This document shows, in pieces, positions 61,980-64,000 of a DNA stretch of 64,000 nt. Origin of the DNA: an uncultured Bacteroidia bacterium (GTDB lineage Bacteria; Bacteroidota; Bacteroidia; Bacteroidales; Prolixibacteraceae); NCBI GenBank assembly GCA_903907075.1, contig CAIVMQ010000067.1, positions 1 through 64,000 on the forward strand. Direction: 5' to 3'. The translations under genes were made by a program, and so were the position numbers. Under the pieces are notes generated by a model. That model saw only the letters and a program-made list of their open reading frames with translations, did not search any database and was not told the DNA's origin. The first letter of the stretch is position 1, and each line of letters opens with the position of its first letter.

Positions 61980-64000
61980 ATGGATATTAAAAATGCAGCA
62001 AATTATCTTTTTTTAAAGATGATAGGCCTAGTTGGTTCACTATTTATTTCTCTTTGCTTCTCATCAGTGTATGGACAGACAATCTATAATGCTGCCAACG
62101 AGCTTATTGAGGCGAAGATGGGTGTTGAACGGGTGGCAAGATATTACCTTCCTGCTTATTACTCTAGAGCCAATTCGAATAAGGATATCCGATGGGTACA
62201 AATTGATCTGGGCAAAGAGAAGAAGATAAGTGCCATAAAACTTCTTCCCGGAGCTCAGGGTTGGGGAGCGGCATCCGGAGGATTCCCATCCCACTTTAAG
62301 CTTGAAATTTCTAATGATGAAGATTTTAGGCATTCGATACTGTATGAGGACTGGACGCTAAAAGAGGAATTTCCAAATCCTGAAGATGCCGTCTGCACCT
62401 TTGCTTCAAAGGAGGTTTCGGGGAGGTATGTCAGGCTAACGGCCACCACGCTGCGTGATAATAAGCTGGCAATGACTAAGATCAGTGTCCTTTCGGATGG
62501 TAAAGATATTGCCCAGGGGTGCAGTGCTTCTGAATCAAATCCTAATAAAGAGTCTAATATAGAATTACTTACACGTACACCTCGTCCGCAGGGTGAATAT
62601 GTAGTGACCAATAATCCGGCTAACGTGATGGCTAGTGATCGCTGGAAACCTGTTGCCTATGGTGCTGAATCTCCAATGGGTGGTGTAACGCTGGGTGAGG
62701 GACTATTTAAAACTACGATGGAGAACAATATCAGTTATCTGATGAACTCGTTTACCTTCGATCAGCTGGTGCGTAATTTTCGTGTGAAGGGTGGGTTTCC
62801 GGTTGAGCCTCTTGAGGAGCGGTTTAAAAATATGTGGTTTCAAATCCTTCCGGGCTCTGAGGCGGCTCGATTCTTAACCGGAGCGGGCACTACGCTACGC
62901 TGGAGAGAAGATACCGCTTTGCGCAAACGCATGGATGATATCGTGGATGTTATTGACCAATGCAAGGAGCCCGATGGTTACCTGATGGCATTTCCAAAAC
63001 ATACCATGTTTGATCATGAGAATGGCGCCTATACCCGTTCATGGGTCTCGCAAGGACTTATCGAGGCGGGATATGCGGGAAATAAAAAAGCCTTTCCACT
63101 CCTTCGTGGATTCTACGACTGGTTCGATAAGTGTGAATATCTTCCCGAAATGTTGAGGCGCGTAAGACAGGGGACACAAGGAATAATCCCAATTACCAGA
63201 ACCTACTTCTCTCCGGTTGGTAAACCCAAAGATATTCAGGTCGTTCAACAGTATTTTCAGGAGAACTATTGGATGGAGCAGCTGGCAAAGCGTGATCCCC
63301 AGGCTATATGGTTATATCCCTATGATCGACCTCATAACTATCTGGTTACCGGCATCGAGCCTTATCTGGATATGTACCGCGCGACTGGTGCCAAAAAATA
63401 CCTTGACGCCTCTAAAGGCGGGTGGGATCTCTACCACGATAGCTGGGAGCATATTGGCGGTTCATTGGCTATTAACGAAGGAACCTTTCTCTATGAGCCA
63501 AAATCAAATTATCTGACACACGAGACTGGCGAGCTTTGTGGTAACTCTTTCTGGATTAAGCTTAATCAACGCTTTCATTTATTGTATCCAACAGAAGAGA
63601 AATATGTTGCAGAGATTGAAAAGTCAATTTATAATGTGGCCATAGCCAATCAGTATGGGCAAGAGGGGATTCGTTACTTTGCAAAACTCGTCGATCGGAA
63701 ATATGGCGACCATTCCCCCAACTCACATCACTGTATGAATACCTGTTGTGAAGGTCAAGGAACTCGTGTGTTTGGCTCGCTACCCGAATATATCTTCTCC
63801 ATTGCTACCGATGGAATATATGTCGACTTATTCGCTGCCGCTGAAATAAAATATTCTGTTCAACAAGGGTCCGTGCAACTAAAAATGGAAACTCAGTTTC
63901 CGTATGATCCAAAAGTAACTATTGGTGTATCTGCGAATCAGCCGATACAGCAAAAAATACGAATTCGCGTGCCTGCCTGGGCATCAGAAAATATGCCGCT
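61980..64000 (+). CDS. GH127-like (DUF1680) beta-L-arabinofuranosidase, partial
   Basis: The frame is open for 673 codons to the window edge, so the protein is truncated. Signal peptide (about residues 1-37), then an N-terminal F5/8-type carbohydrate-binding-like module (about 45-170), then the (alpha/alpha)6 DUF1680 catalytic region with ENYWMEQLAKRDP, HETGELCGN (Glu 518, Cys 520) and NTCCEGQGTR (Cys 589, Cys 590). The E-x-C...C-C pattern matches the zinc ligands of characterised GH127 arabinofuranosidases, whose first cysteine of the CC pair acts as nucleophile. It acts on arabinose-containing glycans if the assignment is right. Confidence 0.87.
   Translation, partial: MDIKNAANYLFLKMIGLVGSLFISLCFSSVYGQTIYNAANELIEAKMGVERVARYYLPAYYSRANSNKDIRWVQIDLGKEKKISAIKLLPGAQGWGAASGGFPSHFKLEISNDEDFRHSILYEDWTLKEEFPNPEDAVCTFASKEVSGRYVRLTATTLRDNKLAMTKISVLSDGKDIAQGCSASESNPNKESNIELLTRTPRPQGEYVVTNNPANVMASDRWKPVAYGAESPMGGVTLGEGLFKTTMENNISYLMNSFTFDQLVRNFRVKGGFPVEPLEERFKNMWFQILPGSEAARFLTGAGTTLRWREDTALRKRMDDIVDVIDQCKEPDGYLMAFPKHTMFDHENGAYTRSWVSQGLIEAGYAGNKKAFPLLRGFYDWFDKCEYLPEMLRRVRQGTQGIIPITRTYFSPVGKPKDIQVVQQYFQENYWMEQLAKRDPQAIWLYPYDRPHNYLVTGIEPYLDMYRATGAKKYLDASKGGWDLYHDSWEHIGGSLAINEGTFLYEPKSNYLTHETGELCGNSFWIKLNQRFHLLYPTEEKYVAEIEKSIYNVAIANQYGQEGIRYFAKLVDRKYGDHSPNSHHCMNTCCEGQGTRVFGSLPEYIFSIATDGIYVDLFAAAEIKYSVQQGSVQLKMETQFPYDPKVTIGVSANQPIQQKIRIRVPAWASENMP

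Overview
The window reads as a chromosomal segment of a Bacteroidota bacterium, probably from the Bacteroidales/Marinilabiliales side of the phylum, although the exact order cannot be fixed from sequence alone. The evidence is an AT-rich composition, promoter boxes of the TAnnTTTG type with TTTG or TTG about 19-21 nt upstream, genes for a gliding lipoprotein (GldH) and a PorW/SprE-like type IX secretion lipoprotein, TonB receptors with a carboxypeptidase-like N-terminal domain, a three-subunit SdhCAB complex, and GH92/GH116/GH2/GH127 glycosidases. No rRNA, tRNA, CRISPR array, phage or intact insertion sequence was seen.

Layout. 1-12.1 kb is mostly housekeeping: a small membrane protein, a Bor-like lipoprotein, a GNAT acetyltransferase, pgk, then holB, ricT, gldH, trmB and an alkyltransferase-like gene, an Mrp/ApbC Fe-S carrier, and the large PorW/SprE-like lipoprotein. 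12.1-18.9 kb is the most distinctive accessory stretch. It holds a stand-alone transposase-type zinc-ribbon protein, a DUF6132 membrane protein with an ArsM-like methyltransferase, a CoA-disulfide-reductase-like flavoprotein fused to three rhodanese domains, a secreted rhodanese, a TlpA-type thioredoxin, a DUF302 protein, and an outer-membrane-type protein whose gene overlaps that of a mono-haem cytochrome c lipoprotein. Together these look like a thiol/persulfide (possibly arsenic-linked) handling module.

18.9-50 kb is again mostly core metabolism. It has sucCD, YitT, an M23 peptidase, a metallo-beta-lactamase-fold protein, manC, MlaE-MlaF with a DUF4296 lipoprotein, an amidohydrolase, a radical SAM protein, a GH92 alpha-mannosidase, pgeF, comB, a MalY-type C-S lyase followed by a TonB receptor, a haem-linked PQQ-type sugar dehydrogenase, cysS, a cyclophilin, ispD, DUF2461, a cysteate-synthase-like enzyme and sdhCAB. 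ComB and the cysteate synthase together hint at sulfonate (possibly sulfonolipid) synthesis.

50-55.6 kb holds a TonB receptor and then a decayed island: an octamer tandem repeat, a higA antitoxin gene broken by a nonsense codon, two fragments of DUF4143-type ATPases and one intact ATPase of the same type. 55.7-64 kb is a polysaccharide-degradation cluster (GH116, GH2 and a GH127-like enzyme cut by the right edge), interrupted by an orphan ribbon-helix-helix antitoxin with a visible operator-promoter.

Several starts were moved inward from the longest open frame because a promoter box, an ATG or a signal peptide supports a later start (holB, the rhodanese flavoprotein, the secreted rhodanese, manC, the cyclophilin, ispD, the cysteate synthase and the GH2 gene).
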